The notes under the pieces are model-generated. The model was given only the letters and a program-made list of their open reading frames with translations. It did not search any database and was not told the DNA's origin. A stretch of DNA of 36,157 nucleotides, taken from assembly GCA_024398665.1 (NCBI GenBank), contig JAKSIS010000022.1:1-36157 (forward strand). The letters are read 5' to 3'. Source of the DNA: Bacteroidaceae bacterium. GTDB lineage: Bacteria; Bacteroidota; Bacteroidia; Bacteroidales; Bacteroidaceae. A program made the translations under genes and the position numbers. This document shows, in pieces, positions 8,195 through 16,767 of the stretch. Positions within the stretch are counted from its first letter, which is position 1. Each line of letters begins with the position of its first letter.

Positions 8195-8226
8195 CAAACG
8201 CAAACTTAAAAAGATTAGTATTCAAA
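8195..8226 (-). promoter_or_regulatory. possible promoter of the small-protein gene
   Basis: On the minus strand TTTG (8223-8226) is followed after 20 bases by TGCGTTTG (8195-8202), one mismatch from TAnnTTTG. A perfect box, TAAGTTTG (8201-8208), overlaps it but has only 14 bases of spacing from the same TTTG. The two CAAA-containing sites belong to a 10-base direct repeat TATTCAAACG at 8191-8200 and 8219-8228. Confidence 0.3.
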
Positions 8227-8262
8227 CGGGCAGGATTTTTCGAAAAAATTCAGGACATGACG

Positions 8263-8856
8263 TCAAATCATGTTCAGAGCTATGTCTTTTTCAACAGCCA
8301 TGCGGCGAATATTGATAAGGGCGTAGCGCATGCGGCCCAGTGCCGTATTGATTGAAACGCCTGTAATGTCTGCAATCTCCTTGAAGCTGAGGTCCTGATA
8401 GTAGCGCATGAACACCACTTCACGCTGGTTGTCAGGCAGCATGTCGACCAGACGGCGTACATCGGCCAGTGTCTGGCGGTTGATCATGGAATCCTCAACA
8501 TTGGAATCCGAAAGACGCGCGTCATTGAGCAGGTCATATTCCACTGCGTCATTGCTTACCGTATTGTCAACGCTCTGCTGACGGAAATAGTCTATGATAA
8601 GGTTATGTGCTATACGTGTAAGCCAGGCCCCGAACTTGCCGGTACAGCTGTAACCGCCTTTCTGCAAAGTGGTTATGGCCTTTACGAATGTCTCCTGAAA
8701 AATGTCATCGGCAAGGTCACGGTTGCGCACAACGAAATTGATGTACGAATACAACTTGTCCTGATATCTCTTGAGGATAGCTTCGAATGCCCTGGTGTTT
8801 CCCTTTGAATAAAGACCGATGAGAACGTCATCAGCCAGCTGATTCAAATTTTCCAT
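8263..8856 (-). CDS. ECF-type RNA polymerase sigma factor
   Basis: Sigma-70 family ECF factor of 197 residues, cytosolic. Region 2 covers about residues 20-95, with the core-binding stretch DLADDIFQETFVKA and the region 2.3-2.4 segment FGAWLTRIAHNLIIDYFRQQ. A linker with acidic residues follows, then region 4 at about 132-185, including LPDNQREVVFMRYYQDLSFKEIA and the helix-turn-helix TGVSINTALGRMRYA. No membrane-bound anti-sigma gene is next to it; the neighbours are a 61-residue small protein and rpe. It has its own consensus primary-sigma promoter. In Bacteroidales such stand-alone ECF genes are common; the regulon is not evident. Confidence 0.92.
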   Translation of the reverse strand: MENLNQLADDVLIGLYSKGNTRAFEAILKRYQDKLYSYINFVVRNRDLADDIFQETFVKAITTLQKGGYSCTGKFGAWLTRIAHNLIIDYFRQQSVDNTVSNDAVEYDLLNDARLSDSNVEDSMINRQTLADVRRLVDMLPDNQREVVFMRYYQDLSFKEIADITGVSINTALGRMRYALINIRRMAVEKDIALNMI

Positions 8857-8930
8857 TACTTCTTCTTTCTGTGGTTTCTGGAGTAATGTTTCAGTCGATA
8901 GGCAATTCGTTTTAGAGGTTAATGATGGGG

Positions 8931-8963
8931 CAAAGATAATGTGAATATTTCTTAATATCCAAA
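8931..8963 (-). promoter_or_regulatory. Bacteroides-type promoter for the ECF sigma gene
   Basis: On the minus strand TTTG (8960-8963) is followed after 21 bases by TATCTTTG (8931-8938). Both boxes are perfect matches to the primary-sigma consensus. The leader would be about 70 bases. Confidence 0.65.
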
Positions 8964-8997
8964 CAAAATGCTGATTTTAACACTTTCAGGGCCCAAT

Positions 8998-9957
8998 TCA
9001 TATGAATTTCTGCCCGCATGAAAGGTCATTTCCGCAAAGGAATGCGCTTGCCGGCATGCGTTTCCGGCCTGCAATCTGGACCTGAAGAAGTCGCAGCGCA
9101 CCATCAGCGGCAGCCACTTCAATGAAGCTCTTGCCGTCAGTCGTGACGGTTCCCGGTTCACGGGCCGGAGCGGATACGGCGACAGCCTCATATACTTTGA
9201 AATCCAGCATTGAACCGTCAGTTTCCTGAAGGACGGTCCATGCTGCAGGATAAGGCGATAGGCCGCGTATGAAGTCCGATATCCTGCGGGCCGGCATGTT
9301 CCAGTCTATGCGGCAGGTCTCCTTGAATATTTTCGGAGCCGGACGCAGATCACCGGATTCATCCTGGGGGACTGATGACACATTGCCGGAAAGTATGTCG
9401 TCAACGGTCTGCAGTGTCACCTCAGCACCCAGTTCCATCAGGCGGTCATGAAGTGTGCCGGCATTGTCATCGGCCTTAATGGGAACCCGCTCCTGGCGTA
9501 TTATGTTGCCGGTGTCAATGTCATGTTTCAGGAAGAATGTGGTGACTCCGGTTTCCGTATCGCCGTTGATTATGGCCCAGTTGATGGGTGCGGCGCCGCG
9601 GTACTGCGGCAGCAGTGATGCGTGCAGGTTGAATGTACCCAGACGCGGCATGCTCCATACGCATTCGGGGAGCATGCGGAATGCGACCACTATCTGAAGG
9701 TCCGCCTTGAGTGCAGACAGTTCCTCAAGGAATGCGGGGTCCTTCAGGCGCTCGGGCTGGAGGCACTTCAGACCGTATTCCACGGCAGTATTCTTTACGG
9801 CACTGCCCTGAAGCACACTGCCGTGACGGCCCATGGGCTTGTCAGGCATGGTCACCACACCGACTACATTGTAGCCGCCGTCCACAAGCCGGCGCAGAAC
9901 GGTCTGCGCAAATTCCGGCGTACCCATGAAGACTATTCTCAGGTCTTTCTTTTCCAT
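8998..9957 (-). CDS. fmt: methionyl-tRNA formyltransferase
   Basis: Formylates initiator Met-tRNA using 10-formyl-tetrahydrofolate. From the ATG at 9957 the protein has 319 residues, as usual for the family. The catalytic Rossmann domain shows FMGTPEFA (10-17), NLHASLLPQYRG (110-121; catalytic Asn110 and His112) and HDIDTG with catalytic Asp148; the C-terminal OB domain spans about 210-315. The frame stays open upstream to 10035, but those 26 codons are encoded by an inverted-repeat element (9957-10124) and are not family sequence, so MEKKDL is the start. The A of this ATG is the last base of the element's perfect terminal repeat. The upstream gene is the ClC channel. Confidence 0.96.
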   Translation of the reverse strand: MEKKDLRIVFMGTPEFAQTVLRRLVDGGYNVVGVVTMPDKPMGRHGSVLQGSAVKNTAVEYGLKCLQPERLKDPAFLEELSALKADLQIVVAFRMLPECVWSMPRLGTFNLHASLLPQYRGAAPINWAIINGDTETGVTTFFLKHDIDTGNIIRQERVPIKADDNAGTLHDRLMELGAEVTLQTVDDILSGNVSSVPQDESGDLRPAPKIFKETCRIDWNMPARRISDFIRGLSPYPAAWTVLQETDGSMLDFKVYEAVAVSAPAREPGTVTTDGKSFIEVAAADGALRLLQVQIAGRKRMPASAFLCGNDLSCGQKFI

Positions 9958-10124
9958 AGAAGCTGTTTTGAAATGTTCGATTAAAAATTTTATGAAAGAT
10001 TTTCGAGATGAAAATTCGGTTATTTGAAGGAGCAATGGGGCTCCATTATGACTGAAAAGAAACGGATTTTTCAGCCGGAAAGATTTTATAAAAGATTAAT
10101 TGGAACATTTCAAAACAGCTTCTA
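9957..10124. repeat. 168-bp fold-back inverted repeat (MITE-like) between clc and fmt
   Basis: The ends 9957-9978 and 10103-10124 are perfect 22-base inverted repeats, beginning TAGAAGCTGTTTTG and ending in its complement. The interior continues as an imperfect palindrome (roughly 9979-10028 against 10045-10102), closing on a short hairpin with GGAGC at 10029-10033 and GCTCC at 10040-10044. The outermost bases are TA on both sides, as expected for a TA target duplication of IS630/Tc1-mariner-type MITEs. Removing the element with one TA would leave TGA-TT-ATG, a 2-base clc-fmt spacing like its neighbours. It is too short to encode a transposase. It could instead be an RNA hairpin for processing or attenuation. 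Confidence 0.75.
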
Positions 10125-10125
10125 A

Positions 10126-11904
10126 TCATTCTTCAGACAGTTCAAGCAGGACGTTCCTGTATGAGTTGAATATCTTTGACTTTGAAACGAAACCCACATA
10201 CCTGCCCTCTTCATCTTCAACGGGCAGGTTCCAGGCTCCGGTCTCATCGAATTTCTTCATGACCAGTTCCATGGGATCATTCACCGACAGACGGGCCGGC
10301 GGCAGTTCCATAAGTTTCTGGACGAAGAAGCGGTGGTAGAGTTCCTGACGGAACATTATGTTTCTGATGCTTTCAAGGCTGACCACACCGACCAGGCGGT
10401 GTTCCTGGTCCAGCACCGGAAAGAGATTGCGTTTTGAGCGGGCTATCACATTGACCAGCTGGCCCAGATCCATATCCGGACTGACTGACAGGAATTCCTT
10501 TTCTATGACGTTGTCCATGCTCATGAGCAGCAGCACCGACTGGTCCTTGTGGTGTGTCATAAGTTCTCCCTTCTGCGCCAGACGCATTGAGTAAATGCTG
10601 TGCGGCTGGAACAGGCGGATTGTCAGGTATGACATTATAGAAACCATCATCAGAGGCAGGAACATCGAGTATCCGCCGGTCAGTTCCGCAATCAGGAACA
10701 CTCCGGTAAGCGGAGCATGCATGACGCCGGACATCAGGCCGGCCATGCCCAGCAGAGCGAAATTCTGTTCCGATACGTCAGCGGCGGGGAACAGGCGGTT
10801 CGACATGGTGGCGAACACGAATCCGGTAAGACACCCCAGGAACAGGCTGGGTGCGAATATGCCGCCGCAGCCGCCTCCGGCATTGGTGGCTGTTGACGCG
10901 AACACCTTTGCAAGGATTACAAGGACCAGGTAGAGAATGAGTTTTCCTCCGCCATAGAAGAGGGAACCTTCCAGAACCTTGGCCGAATTCTGTTCGCTGT
11001 CAAGCAGCAGGGTAATGGTATCATAGCCCTCACCGAACAGTGACGGAAACAGGAATATCAGGACGCTCAGTATCAGGGCGCCGGCACAGAACCTGACATA
11101 CGGGTTCCTGAAACGTTTGAACCAGGTCTCGAACCAGTGCATGGTCTGTGAGAAGTACAGTGACACAAGTCCGCATACTATTCCCAGTATCAGGGCATAT
11201 GGTATGCGGCCAAGGCTGAATTCGTGCGCAGCCACAAAATTGAACATGGCGTCAGTACCGGTGAACACGTATGATATGGTGGCAGCCGTGACCGATGATA
11301 CGAGCAGCGGCATGAGCGACCCCATGCTGAGATCAAACATCAGTACCTCAAGCACGAACACAAGACCTGCAATGGGAGCCTTGAAGATACCAGCAATGGC
11401 ACCGGCCGAACCGCAGCCCACAAGCAGCATCAGCGTCTTGTGCTCCATCTTGAACATGCGGCCGATGTTCGAACCTATGGCTGACCCTGTAAGGACTATA
11501 GGCGATTCGGCACCGACTGATCCGCCCATGCCTATGGTAATGGCGCTGGCAATGACTGACGAGAACATGTTGTGCGGTTTGATACGGCCGTTCTTCTTTG
11601 AAAGGGCGTACAGGATTTTTGTCACACCGTGTCCTATGTCGTCACGGACAATGTATCGGATGAACAGTCCGGAAACGAATATTCCTATCACCGGATAAAT
11701 GAGAAGGCTGTAGTTCTCCTGACTGGTTTCAAGCCCTCCGGCTATCATCCCGTGTATAAGTTCGATGAGAAATTTCAGAATGATGGCGGCGAATGCGGTG
11801 AACACACCTACGAGAAGGGCCAGAATGAGTATGAACTGACGCTCGCTGATGTGGTCCTTTCGCCACAGGTTGAAGCGGTTGAGCAGCGATTCCCTCTCTT
11901 CCAT
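10126..11904 (-). CDS. ClC-family chloride channel/antiporter with CBS domains
   Basis: Inner-membrane ClC protein, 592 residues, moving chloride either as a channel or in exchange for protons. The membrane part (about residues 20-450) has the selectivity and gating sequence GSVGAESP, where Glu133 aligns with the gating glutamate of GREGP in other ClCs. CGSAGAIAGIFKAPIAG and GGGCGGIFAPSLFLG, typical of the family's helix N region, follow. The C-terminus carries a CBS pair (about 465-590), which in relatives binds adenine nucleotides. The gene begins 5 bases after the tsaC stop and ends one base before the inverted-repeat element preceding fmt. The ion and the coupling mode cannot be decided from sequence. 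Confidence 0.93.
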   Translation of the reverse strand: MEERESLLNRFNLWRKDHISERQFILILALLVGVFTAFAAIILKFLIELIHGMIAGGLETSQENYSLLIYPVIGIFVSGLFIRYIVRDDIGHGVTKILYALSKKNGRIKPHNMFSSVIASAITIGMGGSVGAESPIVLTGSAIGSNIGRMFKMEHKTLMLLVGCGSAGAIAGIFKAPIAGLVFVLEVLMFDLSMGSLMPLLVSSVTAATISYVFTGTDAMFNFVAAHEFSLGRIPYALILGIVCGLVSLYFSQTMHWFETWFKRFRNPYVRFCAGALILSVLIFLFPSLFGEGYDTITLLLDSEQNSAKVLEGSLFYGGGKLILYLVLVILAKVFASTATNAGGGCGGIFAPSLFLGCLTGFVFATMSNRLFPAADVSEQNFALLGMAGLMSGVMHAPLTGVFLIAELTGGYSMFLPLMMVSIMSYLTIRLFQPHSIYSMRLAQKGELMTHHKDQSVLLLMSMDNVIEKEFLSVSPDMDLGQLVNVIARSKRNLFPVLDQEHRLVGVVSLESIRNIMFRQELYHRFFVQKLMELPPARLSVNDPMELVMKKFDETGAWNLPVEDEEGRYVGFVSKSKIFNSYRNVLLELSEE

Positions 11905-11909
11905 ACACC

Positions 11910-12482
11910 CTACTCCCTTATAACCTTGACAAGTCCGCCCTCACCCAGCTTGATTATGCTTGAGGCGGCAGCCTGGCTCATGTCGTTCTGGCGGTACTGC
12001 ACAATGTAGTCGACACCGTCGCGGATAACCTGTGATATTTCGCTGAAATTGCGCGGTGAAGGTTCACCGCTCACGTTGGCCGATGTCGATACCACGGCCC
12101 CGCCCATCCTGGCACACAACTGGCGTGAAAACTCTTCACGCGTAACCCTGATTCCGGCGCTTCCGTCAGCAGCGACAAGTTCAGGAGCCATGTGGCGCAC
12201 ATTGTCATATATGATTGTCAGAGGCTTCTCCGACAGGTCCATCAGGTCATAGGCTATATCAGGAACTGACGGCACGTAGAAATTCAGTTTTGCATCGGAA
12301 TCGATGAGAGAAAGCATTGACTTGCTGTCATCGCGTTTTTTCAGCTGGAAGATGCGGCGTATGGCGGCGCTGCATGATGCGTCACAGCCTATTCCCCATA
12401 TGGTATCGGTCGGATAGAGGATTATGCCCCCTTCCTTCATGACCTGAACGGCCTTCCTGACATCATCGCTGTATTCCTTCAT
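11910..12482 (-). CDS. tsaC: threonylcarbamoyl-AMP synthase (Sua5/YrdC/TsaC family)
   Basis: Forms L-threonylcarbamoyl-AMP from threonine, bicarbonate and ATP, the first step of t6A37 modification of ANN-decoding tRNAs. It has 190 residues, the short YrdC-only form without the C-terminal Sua5 extension. Visible motifs: GGIILYPTDTIWGIGCDA near residues 18-35, the basic KKRDDSKSM stretch near 48-56 and STSANVSGEPSP near 132-143. The gene is tightly packed: one base separates it from the prfC stop and 5 bases from the clc start, so the run is one transcription unit with other translation-related genes. Confidence 0.93.
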   Translation of the reverse strand: MKEYSDDVRKAVQVMKEGGIILYPTDTIWGIGCDASCSAAIRRIFQLKKRDDSKSMLSLIDSDAKLNFYVPSVPDIAYDLMDLSEKPLTIIYDNVRHMAPELVAADGSAGIRVTREEFSRQLCARMGGAVVSTSANVSGEPSPRNFSEISQVIRDGVDYIVQYRQNDMSQAAASSIIKLGEGGLVKVIRE

Positions 12483-12483
12483 C

Positions 12484-14052
12484 CTAGAATTCGCTTGTAA
12501 AGTGGAACTTTATGTGCTTGAAGTCTATCTGGGCCATCTGCAGCACGTATCCGCTGTCAGCAAGGAACACGTCACGCCCCTCCTTGTCAGTGGCCATGAA
12601 CTGGTACTTGCGTTTCTTGAAGGCTTCCAGTTCTGCTGCGTCGTCACTCTCAATCCAGCAGGCCTTGTAAAGACTGGCAGGTTCCCAGCGGCACATGGCG
12701 TTATATTCATGTTCCAGACGGTACTGGATGACCTCAAACTGAAGCTGCCCTACAGTTCCTATCAGCTTGCGGCCGTTGAACTGGTTCACGAACATCTGGG
12801 CCACGCCCTCGCCCATAAGCTGGTCCAGGCCCTTGGCCAGCTGCTTGGCCTTCATGGGATCAGCATTCTCAATGTACTTGAACATTTCAGGCGAGAAACT
12901 GGGCAGTCCCTTGAAATGCAGCTGTTCGCCCTGCGTGAGCGTATCTCCAATCTTGAAGTTTCCGGTATCGGGAAGTCCTATGATGTCACCCGGCCAGGCC
13001 TCTTCAATGGTGCTCTTGCGCTGTGCCATGAACTGTGTGGGTGACGAAAAGCGGAATGTCTTGTCAAGACGGACATGATAATAGGGTTCGTTCCTGAGGA
13101 AACGGCCCGAACATATCTTGCAGAATGCCACTGACGAACGGTGGTTGGGATCGATATTGGCTGTAATCTTGAAGATGAATCCCGTGAACTTGGGATCTTC
13201 AGGTTTCACCGAACGCTCTTCAGCCTGGGTGGGACGCGGACTGGGAGCAATCTTCACGAAACAGTCCAGCAGTTCCTTTACGCCGAAATTGTTCAGGGCC
13301 GATCCGAAGAACACCGGAGCCAGACGTCCTTCAAGGTACGCCTGATGGTCAAACGGTTCATAAACGCCGTCTATCAGTTCCAGATCGCTGCGCAGTTTGG
13401 CGGCATTGCCTTCACCCACATGACGTTCCAGGTCTGTGCTGTCAATATCGACCTGAACCCTTTCAGTCACCATCTGCTTGTTTGGAGTGAACAGGTTCAG
13501 CTGTTCTTCATATATATTGTACACGCCCTTGAAACGCGCACCTTTTTCTATAGGCCAGCTGAGAGGCCGCACATGAATCTTCAGTTCCTCTTCAAGTTCG
13601 TCCAGCAGGTCGAACGGGTCATTGCCCTCACGGTCCAGCTTGTTGACGAAAACTATCACGGGGGTGTTGCGCATGCGGCATACCTCCATAAGGCGGCGTG
13701 TCTGCAGCTCAACGCCCTTGGCGCTGTCTATGACAATGATCACGCTGTCAACGGCGGTAAGCGTGCGGAACGTGTCCTCGGCAAAATCCTGGTGACCGGG
13801 AGTGTCAAGTATGTTTATCTTGTAGCCGTCATAGTCAAACTCCATGACTGACGTGGTCACTGAAATGCCACGCTGCTTCTCAATGTCCATCCAGTCCGAT
13901 GTGGCGGTCTTGCGTATCTTGTTGGACTTGACCGCACCGGCAACCTGGATCTGGCCGCCGAACAGCAGGAACTTCTCCGTAAGCGTAGTCTTGCCGGCAT
14001 CAGGATGCGACACGATTGCGAACGTTCTTCTTCTTTCTATTTCTTCCATCAT
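12484..14052 (-). CDS. prfC: peptide chain release factor 3
   Basis: RF3, a translational GTPase that removes RF1/RF2 from the ribosome after termination. At 522 residues it has the normal length. G domain motifs: SHPDAGKTT (15-23), the switch I region with RGISVTTS (61-68), DTPGHQDF (83-90, catalytic His present) and NKLD (137-140). Domains II and III follow, with the QLMGEGVAQ and GQLQFEV stretches typical of RF3. Two adjacent ATG codons at 14052 and 14049 are both plausible starts. It is in an operon with DUF4924 upstream (5-base gap) and tsaC downstream. Confidence 0.96.
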   Translation of the reverse strand: MMEEIERRRTFAIVSHPDAGKTTLTEKFLLFGGQIQVAGAVKSNKIRKTATSDWMDIEKQRGISVTTSVMEFDYDGYKINILDTPGHQDFAEDTFRTLTAVDSVIIVIDSAKGVELQTRRLMEVCRMRNTPVIVFVNKLDREGNDPFDLLDELEEELKIHVRPLSWPIEKGARFKGVYNIYEEQLNLFTPNKQMVTERVQVDIDSTDLERHVGEGNAAKLRSDLELIDGVYEPFDHQAYLEGRLAPVFFGSALNNFGVKELLDCFVKIAPSPRPTQAEERSVKPEDPKFTGFIFKITANIDPNHRSSVAFCKICSGRFLRNEPYYHVRLDKTFRFSSPTQFMAQRKSTIEEAWPGDIIGLPDTGNFKIGDTLTQGEQLHFKGLPSFSPEMFKYIENADPMKAKQLAKGLDQLMGEGVAQMFVNQFNGRKLIGTVGQLQFEVIQYRLEHEYNAMCRWEPASLYKACWIESDDAAELEAFKKRKYQFMATDKEGRDVFLADSGYVLQMAQIDFKHIKFHFTSEF

Positions 14053-14057
14053 AACTA

Positions 14058-14603
14058 CTAATCCAAATCAAGTGTGCCGGCCTTGTCCTCACTGTACAGC
14101 GCCGACAGCATACCCATAAAGGCCGATACGGCCTGCACAGCCTGTGCGGTGGCTTCGCTGACCGGCCTGTGCTGCAGTCTGAGCATCCACACGCCGTACA
14201 GCATGTCAAAGCAGTCACGCAGCTCCTCGTTGTCCCGTTCTCCGGTCCTGGTCCTGAATTCCACTATGTAAGGCAGTGCACGGTAGTACATCTGCCTGTA
14301 TTCCGGACGCTTTCCGGACTGGAGAATACGGTTATGCAGGTCCGTAAGCAGGATAATCACATTCTCATTGATCTGCAGATGCCCGCTTTCCTTCCTGTCT
14401 TCAGTGCGCATCATGGCAATCAGGTCCTCATACCACGCCTTCCATGCCCTGCAGTCCTCAGCGCTGCGTCCGCTGTCCTTTATCAGGGAATCATAAAGGC
14501 GGTCCGCATCAAGTCCTGCAGCGCGTATCATATCCTCGACCTGCCACATGTAAAGCAGGTATTCGGCTATATTCTTTCTTCTAAGTTCTTCCGATACGAA
14601 CAT
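14058..14603 (-). CDS. DUF4924 family protein
   Basis: A 181-residue cytosolic protein, predicted to be almost entirely helical, with the conserved N-terminal run [18 protein letters not shown], which I recognise from DUF4924 proteins of Bacteroidales. No signal peptide or membrane segment. Function is unknown. It is placed one base after a LysE-type exporter gene and 5 bases before prfC, so it is co-transcribed with both. Confidence 0.82.
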   Translation of the reverse strand: MFVSEELRRKNIAEYLLYMWQVEDMIRAAGLDADRLYDSLIKDSGRSAEDCRAWKAWYEDLIAMMRTEDRKESGHLQINENVIILLTDLHNRILQSGKRPEYRQMYYRALPYIVEFRTRTGERDNEELRDCFDMLYGVWMLRLQHRPVSEATAQAVQAVSAFMGMLSALYSEDKAGTLDLD

Positions 14604-14604
14604 G

Positions 14605-15252
14605 TCACCCTTTTATCAGTATAAGCACGAACCATCCGGCTGCGGCGCAGATGAGTATGGTGCCAAGTATTCTGTTTATAAGCCATATCCCCCTCAGATC
14701 GAATCGGTTCCTCAACCGGTTGATGAGGAATGACAGGGTCAGCCACCAGCACAGGTCACCGGCCACGATGGCTGTCCAGGTTTCCGCCTTGCACCCCAAT
14801 GAAAAATTTTCAATCGGGAATGAGAAGAAGGCGAACAGTCCCATGTATATGAATATGACCAGCGGATTGACTATGGCAACCAGGAAACCGGTCAGGGGAA
14901 ACTGGAAGAAGTTCTCCCTGATGACAACATCCTGTTTGGACTTTGACAGAGGGTTGTTTCTGAGAGTACTTATGCCGAATGCCAACAGAAGCGCGCAACC
15001 CACAAGTTTCACTGTCATGGATATCTGGGGATTCTCAAGATATCCCATGACCAGTGAAAGACACATCATGGTGACGAAAATGTAGAATGCGTCGCTTACA
15101 GCAACCCCTACACCCGTGAAGAACCCCTTCCAGTATCCTTTGTTCAGGGTTCTCTGGATGACCAGTACACCTGACGGTCCGGTAGGGGCTGCGGCAAGAA
15201 AGCCTATCGCAAGTCCTTTGAGTATTATTTCAGCAATCGAACACTCTTCCAT
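14605..15252 (-). CDS. LysE-family amino acid or small-solute exporter
   Basis: Inner-membrane protein of the LysE/RhtB superfamily, 215 residues from the ATG at 15252, with about six hydrophobic segments. The N-terminal signature GFLAAAPTGPSGVLVIQRTL matches the family's PGP-type first loop. The frame can be extended seven codons to a TTG at 15273, but ATG is preferred. The substrate is unknown: members export lysine, arginine, homoserine, threonine or other metabolites. It is the first gene of the run continuing to DUF4924, prfC, tsaC, clc and fmt. I found no convincing consensus promoter in the 100 bases upstream. Confidence 0.85.
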   Translation of the reverse strand: MEECSIAEIILKGLAIGFLAAAPTGPSGVLVIQRTLNKGYWKGFFTGVGVAVSDAFYIFVTMMCLSLVMGYLENPQISMTVKLVGCALLLAFGISTLRNNPLSKSKQDVVIRENFFQFPLTGFLVAIVNPLVIFIYMGLFAFFSFPIENFSLGCKAETWTAIVAGDLCWWLTLSFLINRLRNRFDLRGIWLINRILGTILICAAAGWFVLILIKG

Positions 15253-15352
15253 TTCAGCCGCGAAGATAATCAATCCTTACGACTTATCGGTCAAATTCAC
15301 TCACCGGCTGCCGTGTTGGCTGCCATACGTTCCGGAGAATGGCCCGAAACGC

Positions 15353-16729
15353 TTACCTTTCGGACTTTCCGCCCAGTGCCAGACTGATTCCGGCATTCAC
15401 TTCAGCTCCGAACCTTTCAAGCGGGATATACTGTCTGTTAAGGCTGGTCTTCATGCAGTCACAGGCAATGAAAAGAGTGACGGCTGAAGGATGGAAGCTG
15501 GCTATGAGACCTCCTGAAGTGCCGCGGGTTGAGAAGGCCACGTTGCCGGAGAAGTCAAACCAGCCGCACGGTGACAGGACGAGCGATGTGCGGGACTCGA
15601 AGAAGCCCCACTTTCCGGTACGGCATGTAAGCAGTTCACCGCACTTTATCCAATCCACCCAGGGCAGAACATATTCAGCACCGGCTCTCAATGTGGCAGC
15701 CGTAGCGACCGCCATGGCAGACTTGCCATCCTCATAGAGCTTGAGCATATCACTGAAATCATCCTCCAGCAGGTCTGTGTCGGAATCATCACCGTCACCC
15801 ATGACGTCATAATCCTGGAAACCGCTGAAAGTCACATATTCGTCATTCCTGGTAACGAAACGGTCCAGATCCTTCCACCTGATGAAACCTATATCAGTAA
15901 TCGAAGCGGAAACCTTCAGGCCTTCAACAAATTGGGCCATATCATATTCGGCACCAAGATCAAGCGCAAGTCCGAAACTTTCCGGCGCGGAAAACGAATA
16001 GTCTATGCCTTCTATCGAATTGTCCTCTCCGTCATATTCAATCTTACCGCCCGGAAGTGACTGGGTAAATGACGCATTGGTACGCACCTTCCATGCATCT
16101 TCGGAAAAATCGGCGTCAATCCGGTCTATATTGACATCGGTATAGTCAATGCCGGCCAGCAGTTTGACGGTAGCTCCTACACGCAGGGGGGCAATGATAC
16201 GGCGAGAATGGTTCACGGACAGTTCAAGGTATGTGGTGCTGTTGACATTGATGTCCTCAATCAGGTATGTGCCGTTTGACAGGCCGGCCTTCATGAATCC
16301 GAACATTTCCCTGGGTATGCCGACATTGTTGTCATTGCGCAGTCTGAGACCGGCCGATGTGAATCCGTTCTCACCGCCAACGCCTACTGAAAGAATATCC
16401 ATATTCAGACCGGCACCTATACGGAATACGTCAGGAAGGCCGTTCACGAATCCGTCACGGTCAACCTCGCTGCTCATGAACGTGGTCAGGCGGTCAGGAT
16501 CAGCCTGTGACTGATATATGAAATTACCCAGACCGGCTGAACCGTTCGCGCCAAGCTGCAGGTTGCCCAGCAGCGGAACTGACACCACTATGTCACGTTC
16601 AGGAGCGAATGCCGGATTCAACTGGTTTCTCTGGTTGAAACCCTCAAGGAAATATGATGAAGCTGTTGTCTGTGCCAGTGAGAGAGATGTGACCAGAACC
16701 GCAGCTGCAATTGCTGATATCTTTTTCAT
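15353..16729 (-). CDS. DUF5723-type outer-membrane protein
   Basis: A 458-residue exported protein with a signal peptide (about residues 1-19, MKKISAIAAAVLVTSLSLAQ). A Gly/Asn/aromatic-rich, alternating beta-strand pattern follows, consistent with an outer-membrane barrel. The early sequence ASSYFLEGFNQRNQLNPAFAP resembles the N-terminus of DUF5723 and PorV/PorQ-like proteins of Bacteroidota, in which a 'NPA' stretch follows the signal peptide. An acidic insert (DVMGDGDDSDTDLLEDDFSD) near residues 307-326 may be a surface or calcium-binding loop. It is 38 bases downstream of a large lipoprotein gene, with which it probably forms an operon. Function is unknown. Confidence 0.75.
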   Translation of the reverse strand: MKKISAIAAAVLVTSLSLAQTTASSYFLEGFNQRNQLNPAFAPERDIVVSVPLLGNLQLGANGSAGLGNFIYQSQADPDRLTTFMSSEVDRDGFVNGLPDVFRIGAGLNMDILSVGVGGENGFTSAGLRLRNDNNVGIPREMFGFMKAGLSNGTYLIEDINVNSTTYLELSVNHSRRIIAPLRVGATVKLLAGIDYTDVNIDRIDADFSEDAWKVRTNASFTQSLPGGKIEYDGEDNSIEGIDYSFSAPESFGLALDLGAEYDMAQFVEGLKVSASITDIGFIRWKDLDRFVTRNDEYVTFSGFQDYDVMGDGDDSDTDLLEDDFSDMLKLYEDGKSAMAVATAATLRAGAEYVLPWVDWIKCGELLTCRTGKWGFFESRTSLVLSPCGWFDFSGNVAFSTRGTSGGLIASFHPSAVTLFIACDCMKTSLNRQYIPLERFGAEVNAGISLALGGKSER

Positions 16730-16767
16730 TTGTCTGTCAGTTTTTTAGTTACCGTTCCAATACACAT

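Noticed and set aside
7967-8203. 78-codon frame overlapping the small-protein gene on the same strand
   Set aside because: Leu/Arg/Ser-rich shadow composition; the alternative frame 7989-8174 has a more protein-like core.
9958-10035. N-terminal extension of fmt by 26 codons
   Set aside because: The extra codons lie entirely within the inverted-repeat element and precede the conserved MEKKDLRIVFMGTPEFA start of the family.
15344-15363. Hairpin CCGAAA/TTTCGG as a terminator of the DUF5723 gene
   Set aside because: The stem has 6 base pairs, overlaps the stop codon and is not followed by a T run, so it does not meet terminator criteria.
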